A stretch of DNA of 64,000 nucleotides, taken from Actinomycetes bacterium (GTDB taxonomy: Bacteria; Actinomycetota; Acidimicrobiia; Acidimicrobiales; RAAP-2). The notes under the pieces were generated by a model, which ran no database searches, had not been told where the DNA came from, and was given only the letters and a program-made list of their open reading frames with translations. The DNA lies in assembly GCA_021778895.1 (NCBI GenBank), contig JAJYBR010000005.1:1-64000 (forward strand), read 5' to 3'. Below are positions 37,387 to 45,296 of the stretch, piece after piece (position 1 is the first letter of the stretch; every line of letters begins with the position of its first letter). A program made the position numbers and the translations under genes.

Positions 37387-39245
37387 AGCGTGTACACGCT
37401 CCGAATCACCTCGTTGATCGTCGTGACGTCCTGGGCCACCAGGCTCAGGGCCTCCTGACGCAGGGTGCGCATCCCCTGCTTGACGGCGAGCGTCCGCAGC
37501 TCCTCCTGGGTCGCCCAGCCGACGATCAGCCGCCTTATCTCGGGCGTCATGGTGAGCAGCTCGTAGATGCCGATGCGATCCAGGTAGCCCGTGTGGCTGC
37601 AGTAGTTGCACCCGGCACCGTGGTAGAAGGTCCCCTTGGGCTCGCCACCGCTCTCCTCGTAGAAGAGGAGCTCCTCGTCGGTCGGCGTGTACTGCGTCTT
37701 GCACGAGGTGCAGATCCGGCGCAGCAGCCGCTGGCCGACGACGGCCAGCACCGACGAGGCGACGAGGAACGACTCGATGCCCATGTCGAGCAGACGGTGC
37801 AGGGCGGCGACCGAGTCGGTCGCGTGCATCGACGAGATGACGAAGTGCCCGGTCAGGGCGGACTGGACGGCCACGCGCGTCGTCTCGACGTCGCGCACCT
37901 CGCCGACCAGGATGACGTCGGGGTCCTGGCGCAGGATCGACTTCAAGCCGGTGGCGAACGTCAATCCCGCGGTGTCGTTGGTCTGGATCTGGTTGATCAT
38001 GGGGAACACGTACTCGACGGGGTCCTCGATGGTCATCACGTTCATCGCCTCGTTGCCGATCTCGGTCACCGTGGCGTACAGGGTGGTGGTCTTGCCGCTC
38101 CCGGTCGGCCCGGCGCACAGCACCATCCCGAACGGTGCGCGCACCAGCTTCGAGTAGGCGTAGTGGGTGTCGGTCGGCATCCCGAGGTCGGCGAGGCGCA
38201 GCAGGGAGCGCGTCTTGTCCAAGATGCGCATCACGCACTTCTCGCCCATGATCGTGGCCACGGTCGAGACCCGGACGTCGACCTCTTTGCCGTCGATGGT
38301 CACTGTTAGCTGCCCGTCTTGGGGACGGCGCCGCTCGACGATGTTCATCTCCGCCATGATCTTGATGCGGCTGACCAGCCCCGGTCCCATGGAGGCCGGC
38401 AGTTCAAGGATCTGGCTGAGCGCCCCGTCGATGCGGAAACGCACGCGCACCACGTCGTCGGACGGCTCGATGTGAACGTCCGAGGCGCGGTCGCGCATGG
38501 CCTGGGTGAGGATGCGGTCGACCACCTGGACGATCGGCGCATCGTCGGCGACGATCTCGGGCACGGCGACGTCGGGTCCCCGCCGCCGCGACTCCTCGAC
38601 CACCTTGAAGGCCTGGACCAGGGACCCCACGTCGCTGATGGCTCGGTAGTTGCTGTCGAGGGCCCAGCGCACGTCAGAGAGCGAGGCGACCTCCAGCCGC
38701 ACCGGCCGCCCGATGCGGCTGATCAGCTGCTCGGCGAGCTCGGGGCGCGGCTCGGCGCACGCCACGACGACCGTCCCCGCGTCGTCGCGCACCGGCACGA
38801 CCAGGTGCGCCCGAGCGAACTCCTCGTCGAGCATCTTGAGCACCGACACGTCGACGTCGACCTGGTGGAGGTTGACGACGGGCAGCGACAGCAGGATCGA
38901 CAGCGCGGTCGTCAGGCTGCGCTCGTCGATCGCGCCCGCGGCCACCAGGATCTCACCCAGGCGCCGGCCGTTGCGCTTCTGCTCGTGGAGGGCCCGCGCC
39001 AGCTGCTCGGTCGTGATGGCCCCGGACTTGACCAGGGTGTCGCCGAGACGACCGGGCTTAGGTGCGTTCTCCGCGCTGAAGCCCCCGAACTCGAACTCGG
39101 CGAATTCGTCCTCGGGCCGATCGACGACGTCGACGGCGGTGGCGCCGGACGCGCGGGCAGGCGCCTCATGCCCCTTGTGGGACCCGTCCTTCTTGTGGTC
39201 CTTCCGGGGAGCGTCCTTGTCTCGCCGCTTAAACGCCACCGACAC
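37383..39245 (-). CDS. pilB: Type IV pilus assembly ATPase PilB with N-terminal MshEN-type domain
   Basis: GPTGSGKTTTLYATV, TIEDPVEYVFPMINQIQTN, LRQDPDVILVGEVRD, CxxC...CxxC zinc motif; N-terminal tandem RLGxxLVxxGAI motifs. Confidence 0.93.
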   Translation of the reverse strand: MSVAFKRRDKDAPRKDHKKDGSHKGHEAPARASGATAVDVVDRPEDEFAEFEFGGFSAENAPKPGRLGDTLVKSGAITTEQLARALHEQKRNGRRLGEILVAAGAIDERSLTTALSILLSLPVVNLHQVDVDVSVLKMLDEEFARAHLVVPVRDDAGTVVVACAEPRPELAEQLISRIGRPVRLEVASLSDVRWALDSNYRAISDVGSLVQAFKVVEESRRRGPDVAVPEIVADDAPIVQVVDRILTQAMRDRASDVHIEPSDDVVRVRFRIDGALSQILELPASMGPGLVSRIKIMAEMNIVERRRPQDGQLTVTIDGKEVDVRVSTVATIMGEKCVMRILDKTRSLLRLADLGMPTDTHYAYSKLVRAPFGMVLCAGPTGSGKTTTLYATVTEIGNEAMNVMTIEDPVEYVFPMINQIQTNDTAGLTFATGLKSILRQDPDVILVGEVRDVETTRVAVQSALTGHFVISSMHATDSVAALHRLLDMGIESFLVASSVLAVVGQRLLRRICTSCKTQYTPTDEELLFYEESGGEPKGTFYHGAGCNYCSHTGYLDRIGIYELLTMTPEIRRLIVGWATQEELRTLAVKQGMRTLRQEALSLVAQDVTTINEVIRSVYTL

Positions 39246-39392
39246 TCCGTTCTGCGCGGTAGGTAGGAATCTCTCACACGGCGACTGCTGACGCAACATC
39301 GCCACGCATCGACGTCGCGCCCCTACTCGGACCAAGCGTAGTGAGCGCGCAACGCGACGTGCGGCATGTTTGTTCGTGCGTTGTTTTGCCGT

Positions 39393-39608
39393 TTACACGA
39401 AGCGCAGACGCGACTTGGGCGTGATCACGACCGCCTTGTCGCGCGCCAGGAACTCCGCGCTCTGGCGCAGCGCATCGACGAGGTCGCTGGGCAGCTCGAT
39501 GACCTCGTCGCCGAACGTCAAGGCAAGGGGCGCCCCCGAGGCGGCGACATCGGCGACACGGTCGTAGACCGACCAGTCGTCGGTGGGGATGATCGCTTCT
39601 GAGACCAC
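39393..39608 (-). CDS. Small (71 aa) protein resembling the N-terminal module of excisionase/antitoxin-like proteins, without HTH
   Basis: GTG start with GGAGAGG SD; VIELPSDLVDALRQSAEFLARDKAVVITP; stop before any HTH. Confidence 0.45.
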   Translation of the reverse strand: MVSEAIIPTDDWSVYDRVADVAASGAPLALTFGDEVIELPSDLVDALRQSAEFLARDKAVVITPKSRLRFV

Positions 39609-39811
39609 GGATACCTCTCCTTCAACGCTGAAGAACCTTACTGAGATTTAACTCAGTTTACGGGCGCGTAATCTCTTTCGTGCGGATGGTCGCGCCGAAC
39701 ATCACCAAAAGTGATGGAGGGCATCACGACATTGCCGTAGCGCGCGACGCCGGGCGGTGGTATGACGGGCGCACGGGGGGATGTCGACCCGGGGGGTAGA
39801 GAAAGGCTCCC

Positions 39812-40450
39812 ATGATCGAGCTGCAAGACCGACCCGCCGAGACTGCTCCGTCACCGCGCCCCGGAATCTATCCCGCGCACCTCACGCGCCGCGTGACGAC
39901 CGAGCACGGGATCACCTACGTGCTGCGGCCCATCCGCCCCGACGACGCGGACATCCTCCAGCGCTTCCACGGCTCGCTCTCCCCCGACTCGGTGTTCCGC
40001 CGCTACTTCTCCTTGCACCCTGAGCTGTCGGCGGCCGAGCTGAAGCACCTGACGACGGTCGACTACGTGGACCGCATGGCCTTCATCATCATCGAGCACG
40101 AGGACCTGGTGGCCGTCGGCCGCTACGACCGCATCGACACGTCGGATCGCGCCGAGGTGGCGTTCCTGGTCTCGGACCACTACCAGCACCAGGGCCTGGG
40201 CCTGCTCCTGCTCGACCACCTGGCCGACGCCGCGTGGGCGTGCGGCATCACCACCTTCATCGCGGAGACCCAAGCCGACAACCGTGCGATGATGGGGGTC
40301 TTCCGCAGCTCCGGGTTTCCCGTGACCGCTCGACTGGAGGACGAGATCATCTACGTGCGCTTCCCCATCGCCCCGACGCCTGAGAGCGAGGCGGCCCGCG
40401 AGGCGCGCCGGTTGCGCTGGGCCGCGGCGCGGGCGGCCGCCCTGCGCTGA
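39812..40450 (+). CDS. GNAT-family N-acetyltransferase
   Basis: YVLRPIRPDDADILQRFHGSLSPDSVFRRYF, VAFLVSDHYQHQGLGLLLLDHL, AETQADNRAMMGVFRSSGF. Confidence 0.88.
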   Translation: MIELQDRPAETAPSPRPGIYPAHLTRRVTTEHGITYVLRPIRPDDADILQRFHGSLSPDSVFRRYFSLHPELSAAELKHLTTVDYVDRMAFIIIEHEDLVAVGRYDRIDTSDRAEVAFLVSDHYQHQGLGLLLLDHLADAAWACGITTFIAETQADNRAMMGVFRSSGFPVTARLEDEIIYVRFPIAPTPESEAAREARRLRWAAARAAALR

Positions 40451-40451
40451 G

Positions 40452-41489
40452 ATGCTGATCACCCACGAGATCCTCGACTCCTCGGGTCACGAGGATCCCG
40501 GGCATCCCGAGCGGCCCGCGCGCCTCGACGCCGTGTGGGCGGGCGTCGCGGACCTCCACCTCGACGGCGACGTGGTGCGCGTGCCGGTGCGCAGCGCCGG
40601 GCGGGCCGAGCTGGCCCGCGTGCACGAGCCGGTGTACCTCGACCAGCTGGGCGCCTTCTGCTTCGAGGGCGGCGGCGAGCTCGACGCCGACACCTACGCC
40701 ACCTACGACTCGTGGCCGCTGGCCCAGCAGGCCGCCGGGACCGGGCTCGCCGTCCTCGACGAGCTGCACCGGCGCGGCGAGGGCGTCGGCTTCGTCGCGG
40801 TGCGACCGCCGGGCCACCACGCCCTGCGCGACCGCGCGATGGGCTTCTGCCTCATCAACAACGTGGCGGTCGCCGCGGCCGCCCTGCGCAGCGCGGGAGA
40901 ACGCGTCGCGATCATCGACTGGGACGTGCACCACGGCAACGGCACCCAGGCCATCTTCTGGAACGACCCCGACGTGCTCTACGTGTCGGCCCACGAGTGG
41001 CCGCTCTTCCCGGGCAGCGGCGTCGCCGCCGAGGTCGGCGGCCTGACGGCCGTCGACCGCACGGTGAACCTGCCCCTGCCCGCCGGGGCCACGGGCGACG
41101 TGGTCCTCCAGGCGCTCGAGGAGGTCGCCGGACCCGTCATCGACGACTTCGACCCCACCTGGACCCTGATCTCGGCCGGCTTCGACGGACACCGCGACGA
41201 CCCGATGGCCGACTTCGCGCTGACCAGTGGCGACTACGCGCGACTCGCGCGCTGGGTGCGCGGCTTCGCGCGCCCCGGCCGCCTGGCCGTCTACCTCGAG
41301 GGCGGCTACGACCTCGACGCCCTGCGTCACTCGGTCGCCGGGACGCTGGCCGAGCTGCTCGACGCTCCCACGACGCTGGAGGACCGCAGCCAGGGCGGCC
41401 CCGGCGTCGACCAGGTGGCCCGCATCCGCACGGAGCGCAAGGCGACGCTCCAGTTGGTGCGCGCCCAGGCGTTCGGGGAGGCACCATGA
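40452..41489 (+). CDS. HDAC-like (acetoin utilization/histone deacetylase family) deacetylase
   Basis: HPERPARL, RPPGHHALRDRAMGFCLINNVAVAA, IIDWDVHHGNGTQ, LEGGYDLDAL. Confidence 0.92.
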   Translation: MLITHEILDSSGHEDPGHPERPARLDAVWAGVADLHLDGDVVRVPVRSAGRAELARVHEPVYLDQLGAFCFEGGGELDADTYATYDSWPLAQQAAGTGLAVLDELHRRGEGVGFVAVRPPGHHALRDRAMGFCLINNVAVAAAALRSAGERVAIIDWDVHHGNGTQAIFWNDPDVLYVSAHEWPLFPGSGVAAEVGGLTAVDRTVNLPLPAGATGDVVLQALEEVAGPVIDDFDPTWTLISAGFDGHRDDPMADFALTSGDYARLARWVRGFARPGRLAVYLEGGYDLDALRHSVAGTLAELLDAPTTLEDRSQGGPGVDQVARIRTERKATLQLVRAQAFGEAP

Positions 41490-41911
41490 AGAGACCGTCC
41501 AGGATCGTCGTGGGCTACGACGGGTCGCCGCACGCCGACGGCGCGCTCGACTTCGCCTTGATGATGGCCGACTCGTGCGGCGCCGAGGTGCTGGTCCTCC
41601 ACGCCACCGGGCTGCTGGAGCGCTTCGAACACCGCGACGTGACGCACCTGCCCGACCAGGTGGCCGCCCGGGTCGCCGCGTCGCGCGTCCCTTCGGCCCG
41701 GGTGCACTTCGCCTTCGACGACGGGGACCCCTGCACAACGCTGCTGCGCGCGGCCGAACTCGACCCACCGGCCGACCTGCTGGTCGTGGGCACCCGGGGA
41801 CACGCCACCCACAGCGGTCGGCTGCTCGGCTCGACCAGCCTCGAGGTGGCCGAGCACGCGCCGGTGCCCGTCATCATCGTCCCCCTAGAGGAGGGGTCGA
41901 CCGCGGCGTAG
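41486..41911 (+). CDS. Universal stress protein (UspA family)
   Basis: RIVVGYDGSPHADGALDFALMMA, LLVVGTRGHATHSGRLLGSTSLEVAEHAPVPVIIVP; ATGA overlap with the deacetylase gene. Confidence 0.9.
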   Translation: MKRPSRIVVGYDGSPHADGALDFALMMADSCGAEVLVLHATGLLERFEHRDVTHLPDQVAARVAASRVPSARVHFAFDDGDPCTTLLRAAELDPPADLLVVGTRGHATHSGRLLGSTSLEVAEHAPVPVIIVPLEEGSTAA

Positions 41912-42727
41912 CCGGCGACGCAGGTCGGCGAGCACCCAGGAGAACGGCAGGGCCCGCACCAGCGGCGGCAGGTGCCGGTGCGCCCGCGCGACCCGGCGCA
42001 GGCACCGGCGCAGCCGTCGCTCACCGGCGGCACTGAGATGCAGGTCGAGGTCCTCGCGCAGGGCCGGGGGCAGGAACAACGCGGCGAGGGCCCGCGACAG
42101 CGGGGCGAACAGCCGCAGGGGCCACGGGAACGCCGCGAGGTCGAGCACCTCGCGCAGGTAGTCCCGCGTGACGGGGTCGAGGCGAGCCGCGTCCAGCCCC
42201 CCTCGCACGTAGCGCTCCAGGGCGGCCCGATCGGCCGGCCAAGCCGCGGCGGGGACCTGCAGGGTGGTGGCCAGGCGCGCGGAGTGGCGATAGAGCGCGT
42301 CGAGGTCGGCGTCGGGCACCGGGTCGGGGTACAGGACCGCCAGCACGTCGACCGCTCCTTGGTGCAAGCAGGCGGCGACCCACAGCTGGAGGTCGGCGTC
42401 GAGGGCGTCGTAGGGCACGGGGGCGTCGGGTCCCGAGCGCACGCGGCGGTGCTCGGCGGTGATCGCGCGCCCGAGGGCCCGGCACTCCGCGTCGGTGCCG
42501 ACCAGGCACACCGCGAGGTACGCCAGGGTCGTGCGCGTGCGGCGCCCGGGGTGGCGGCGCAGTGAGCCCTCGGGCACGGACTCGGCGGCCACGGCGTGAC
42601 CGACCGCGGGACGGCTCAACTGCCACACGACGTTGGCCCCCGCGCCCACCAGGACCAGCCCGCTCAGGAGGTCCCCGACGAGCGCCGGGGGCAGGCTGGA
42701 GCCCGACTGGTCGCGCAGAGCCCTCAC
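41885..42727 (-). CDS. Oxygenase MpaB family protein (DUF2236)
   Basis: GAGANVVWQLSRPAVGHAV, RRHPGRRTRTTLAYLAVCLVGT, DADLQLWVAACL. Confidence 0.8.
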   Translation of the reverse strand: MRALRDQSGSSLPPALVGDLLSGLVLVGAGANVVWQLSRPAVGHAVAAESVPEGSLRRHPGRRTRTTLAYLAVCLVGTDAECRALGRAITAEHRRVRSGPDAPVPYDALDADLQLWVAACLHQGAVDVLAVLYPDPVPDADLDALYRHSARLATTLQVPAAAWPADRAALERYVRGGLDAARLDPVTRDYLREVLDLAAFPWPLRLFAPLSRALAALFLPPALREDLDLHLSAAGERRLRRCLRRVARAHRHLPPLVRALPFSWVLADLRRRLRRGRPLL

Positions 42728-42742
42728 GCGCTGCCCGGTCCG

Positions 42743-42775
42743 GTCACGCCAACTGTCACGCCCGTTACGCTAACG
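42743..42775. promoter_or_regulatory. Candidate operator: repeated GTCACGCC/GTTACGCT octamers and CGTTA-CGC-TAACG inverted repeat
   Basis: In the 51-nt divergent MpaB/MarR intergenic gap. Confidence 0.35.
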
Positions 42776-42778
42776 CCC

Positions 42779-43234
42779 ATGTCCCCGTCCCCGACGCGCG
42801 CCCCCCGGGTCACCGACAGTGTCGGCTTCCGCCTGAGCCGCGTGGCCCGCGCGCTGCGCGCGCAGTGGCGCGACCAGCTGGCCGACCTCGGCGTCGAGCC
42901 CCCCGAGGCGGCCACCCTGCGCATCGTGGCCGCCCAGCCCGGCTCCGCCCTGCGCCAATTGGCCCGAATCCTCGGGTCGGACCCGATGTCGACCAAGCGC
43001 TGCGTCGACTCCCTGGAGGCGCGCGGCCTGCTCGCGAGCACCGGGCGCGGTGAGGGTCGCTCGCGCGCGCTGTGCGTGACCCCGGCCGGCGAGGCCCTGG
43101 TGGCCGAGATCGAGCGCCGCGCGGTGGACCGCGAAGGCCTGGTCGCCGCCGCCCTCGGCCCCGCGGCGACCGCCCAGCTGCGCGCCGCCCTCGACCAGCT
43201 CGAGGCGAGCCTGACCCCCGAGCCGAAAGGCTGA
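42779..43234 (+). CDS. MarR-family transcriptional regulator
   Basis: LRIVAAQPGSALRQLARILGSDPMSTKRCVDSLEARGLLASTGRGEGRSRALCVTPAGEAL winged-helix pattern. Confidence 0.82.
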   Translation: MSPSPTRAPRVTDSVGFRLSRVARALRAQWRDQLADLGVEPPEAATLRIVAAQPGSALRQLARILGSDPMSTKRCVDSLEARGLLASTGRGEGRSRALCVTPAGEALVAEIERRAVDREGLVAAALGPAATAQLRAALDQLEASLTPEPKG

Positions 43235-43236
43235 CC

Positions 43237-43863
43237 ATGGACCAGCACCACGACCACGACTCCTCTTCCGCCGGCAGCGGGCCGGCCATGTGGGACCAGC
43301 GCTACGCGACGACCGGCTGGTCGAGCGTGCCCGACGCCGAGCTGGTCGAACTGGCCGCCACCCTCGAGGTGGGCAAAGCACTCGACCTCGGCTGCGGGAC
43401 CGGGCGCAACACCGCCCACCTGGTGAGTGGCGGCTGGTCGGTGACCGGCGTCGACTCCTCGGCCGTGGGCCTCGAGCAGGCACGCGCCGCAGCGGCCGGC
43501 CTGCCGGGACACCTCACGACCGTCTTGGCGGATCTGACCGACTACGAGCCGACCACGACCTATGACCTGGTCGTCGTGGCCAACATCCACCTGGCCCCCG
43601 CCGAGCGGCCCCGCCTGTTCGCCATGGCCCGGCGCGCGCTGGCCCCGGGGGGCCACCTCTACCTCATCGGGCACCACCGCGACGCCCTCGGCCTGGCCGG
43701 CCCGCCCATGGTCGAGCGCCTCTACCAGGAGGACGAGCTGGCGGCCGCCTTCGCCGACCTCCACGTCGAGCGCCTCGAGCGCATCGAGCGCGCCCTGGAG
43801 GACGGGAGCGACCGTCCGGTGGTCGACGTGCTGGTGTGGGCCTCGCGTCCGGTCGCCCCGTGA
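43237..43863 (+). CDS. Class I SAM-dependent methyltransferase
   Basis: GKALDLGCGTGRNTAHLVSGGWSVTGVDSS, YDLVVVANIHL, GGHLYLIGH. Confidence 0.85.
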   Translation: MDQHHDHDSSSAGSGPAMWDQRYATTGWSSVPDAELVELAATLEVGKALDLGCGTGRNTAHLVSGGWSVTGVDSSAVGLEQARAAAAGLPGHLTTVLADLTDYEPTTTYDLVVVANIHLAPAERPRLFAMARRALAPGGHLYLIGHHRDALGLAGPPMVERLYQEDELAAAFADLHVERLERIERALEDGSDRPVVDVLVWASRPVAP

Positions 43864-45296
43864 GCCCGCGCCCCCATCACCGCCTGGCCCTGGTGGTCAT
43901 CGCGGCGGCCCAGCTGATGGTCATGCTGGACCTGACGATCGTCAACGTGGCCCTGCCGGCCATCCAGCACGAGCTGGGGTTCTCGACGACCAACCTCAGT
44001 TGGGTGATCGACGCCTACGTGCTGGTCTTCGGCGGCCTGCTGCTGCTCGGCGGGCGCGTCGGGGACATCTTCGGACGCCGGCGCATGTTCATCGCCGGCG
44101 TCGCGCTGTTCGCGCTCGCCTCCCTGCTCGGGGGCCTGGCCACCAGCCAGGCCTGGCTCATCGCCGCGCGCGCCCTGCAGGGCATCGGCGCCGCGACGGC
44201 CTCGCCGACCGCGCTGGCCCTCGTCGCCACGACCTTCGACGAGGGGCCCGAGCGCCACCGCGCCATGGCCGTCTACGCGGCCATGACCGGCGCCGGCGGA
44301 GCGCTCGGTCTGGTCCTCGGCGGACTGCTGGTCGACGTCGCCTCGTGGCGTTGGGTCCTCTTCGTCAACGTCCCGATCGGGCTCGCCGTGCTGCTGGCGG
44401 CACCGGCCGTCCTGCCCACGGTCGACGGCCACGGCGGGCGCCTCGACATCCCCGGGGCCCTCACGGCCTCGGTCGGCATCGCCGGCATCGTCTACGGGCT
44501 CATCCACGCCCCCGACGCCGGCTGGACCAACGGCGCGACACTCGGCGCCTTCGCGCTGGGCGTCGTCGTGCTGGGCGCCTTCGTCCTCATCGAGGCGCGC
44601 GGACGGGCCGCGCTCGTGCCCCTCGGGTTCCTGCGCCACCGCAACCGGGCCGGCGGCTTCGCGGTGATCCTGCTGCTCGGGGGCGCGCTGCTCTCCATGC
44701 TCTACTTCCTCACCCAGTTCCTCCAAGAGCAGCTCCACTACTCCTCGCTGGTCGCGGGCATCGCCTACCTGCCCATCCCGGTCATGGTGGCCACCTCGAG
44801 CCTGCTCGTCCAGCGCTGGATCCGCCACATCGGCGTGCGCCCCTTCCTGATGGTGGGTCCGCTGCTGGCCAGCGTCGGGATCTTCGGTGCCTCCCTCCTC
44901 CAGCCAACCGACTCCTACTGGCACGTCTTCGTGCCCCTGGTGCTGGCCGGCCTCGGCATGGGACTGACCTTCGTGCCCCTCACGGTGAACGCGCTGGCCG
45001 GCGTCGCGCCCCACGAGCAGGGCCTGGCCTCTTCCCTGCTCAACACCAGCCAGCAGGTCGGCGGCTCCCTCGGCCTGGCCGTCCTCGTCACGGTGGCGGC
45101 CACCTCGGCCCACCACGTCCTGGCCAGTGGCGCGGCCTCGGCAGCCCTCCAGCAGGCCGCTGCCGTCCACGGCTACCAGATGGCGGTGCGCGGCGCGGCG
45201 CTCGGCGCCTTCGGTGCCTTCGTCGGGGCCCTACTGCTGCTGCGACCGGTGGGTGCGCCCGTCCCCCGCGAGACGGTCGCCGCCGTCGAGGACTAG
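43860..45296 (+). CDS. MFS transporter, DHA2/EmrB-QacA type
   Basis: LDLTIVNVALPAIQHELGFSTTNLSWVIDAYVLVFGGLLLLGGRVGDIFGRRR; GTGA overlap with the methyltransferase gene. Confidence 0.92.
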   Translation: MSPRPHHRLALVVIAAAQLMVMLDLTIVNVALPAIQHELGFSTTNLSWVIDAYVLVFGGLLLLGGRVGDIFGRRRMFIAGVALFALASLLGGLATSQAWLIAARALQGIGAATASPTALALVATTFDEGPERHRAMAVYAAMTGAGGALGLVLGGLLVDVASWRWVLFVNVPIGLAVLLAAPAVLPTVDGHGGRLDIPGALTASVGIAGIVYGLIHAPDAGWTNGATLGAFALGVVVLGAFVLIEARGRAALVPLGFLRHRNRAGGFAVILLLGGALLSMLYFLTQFLQEQLHYSSLVAGIAYLPIPVMVATSSLLVQRWIRHIGVRPFLMVGPLLASVGIFGASLLQPTDSYWHVFVPLVLAGLGMGLTFVPLTVNALAGVAPHEQGLASSLLNTSQQVGGSLGLAVLVTVAATSAHHVLASGAASAALQQAAAVHGYQMAVRGAALGAFGAFVGALLLLRPVGAPVPRETVAAVED

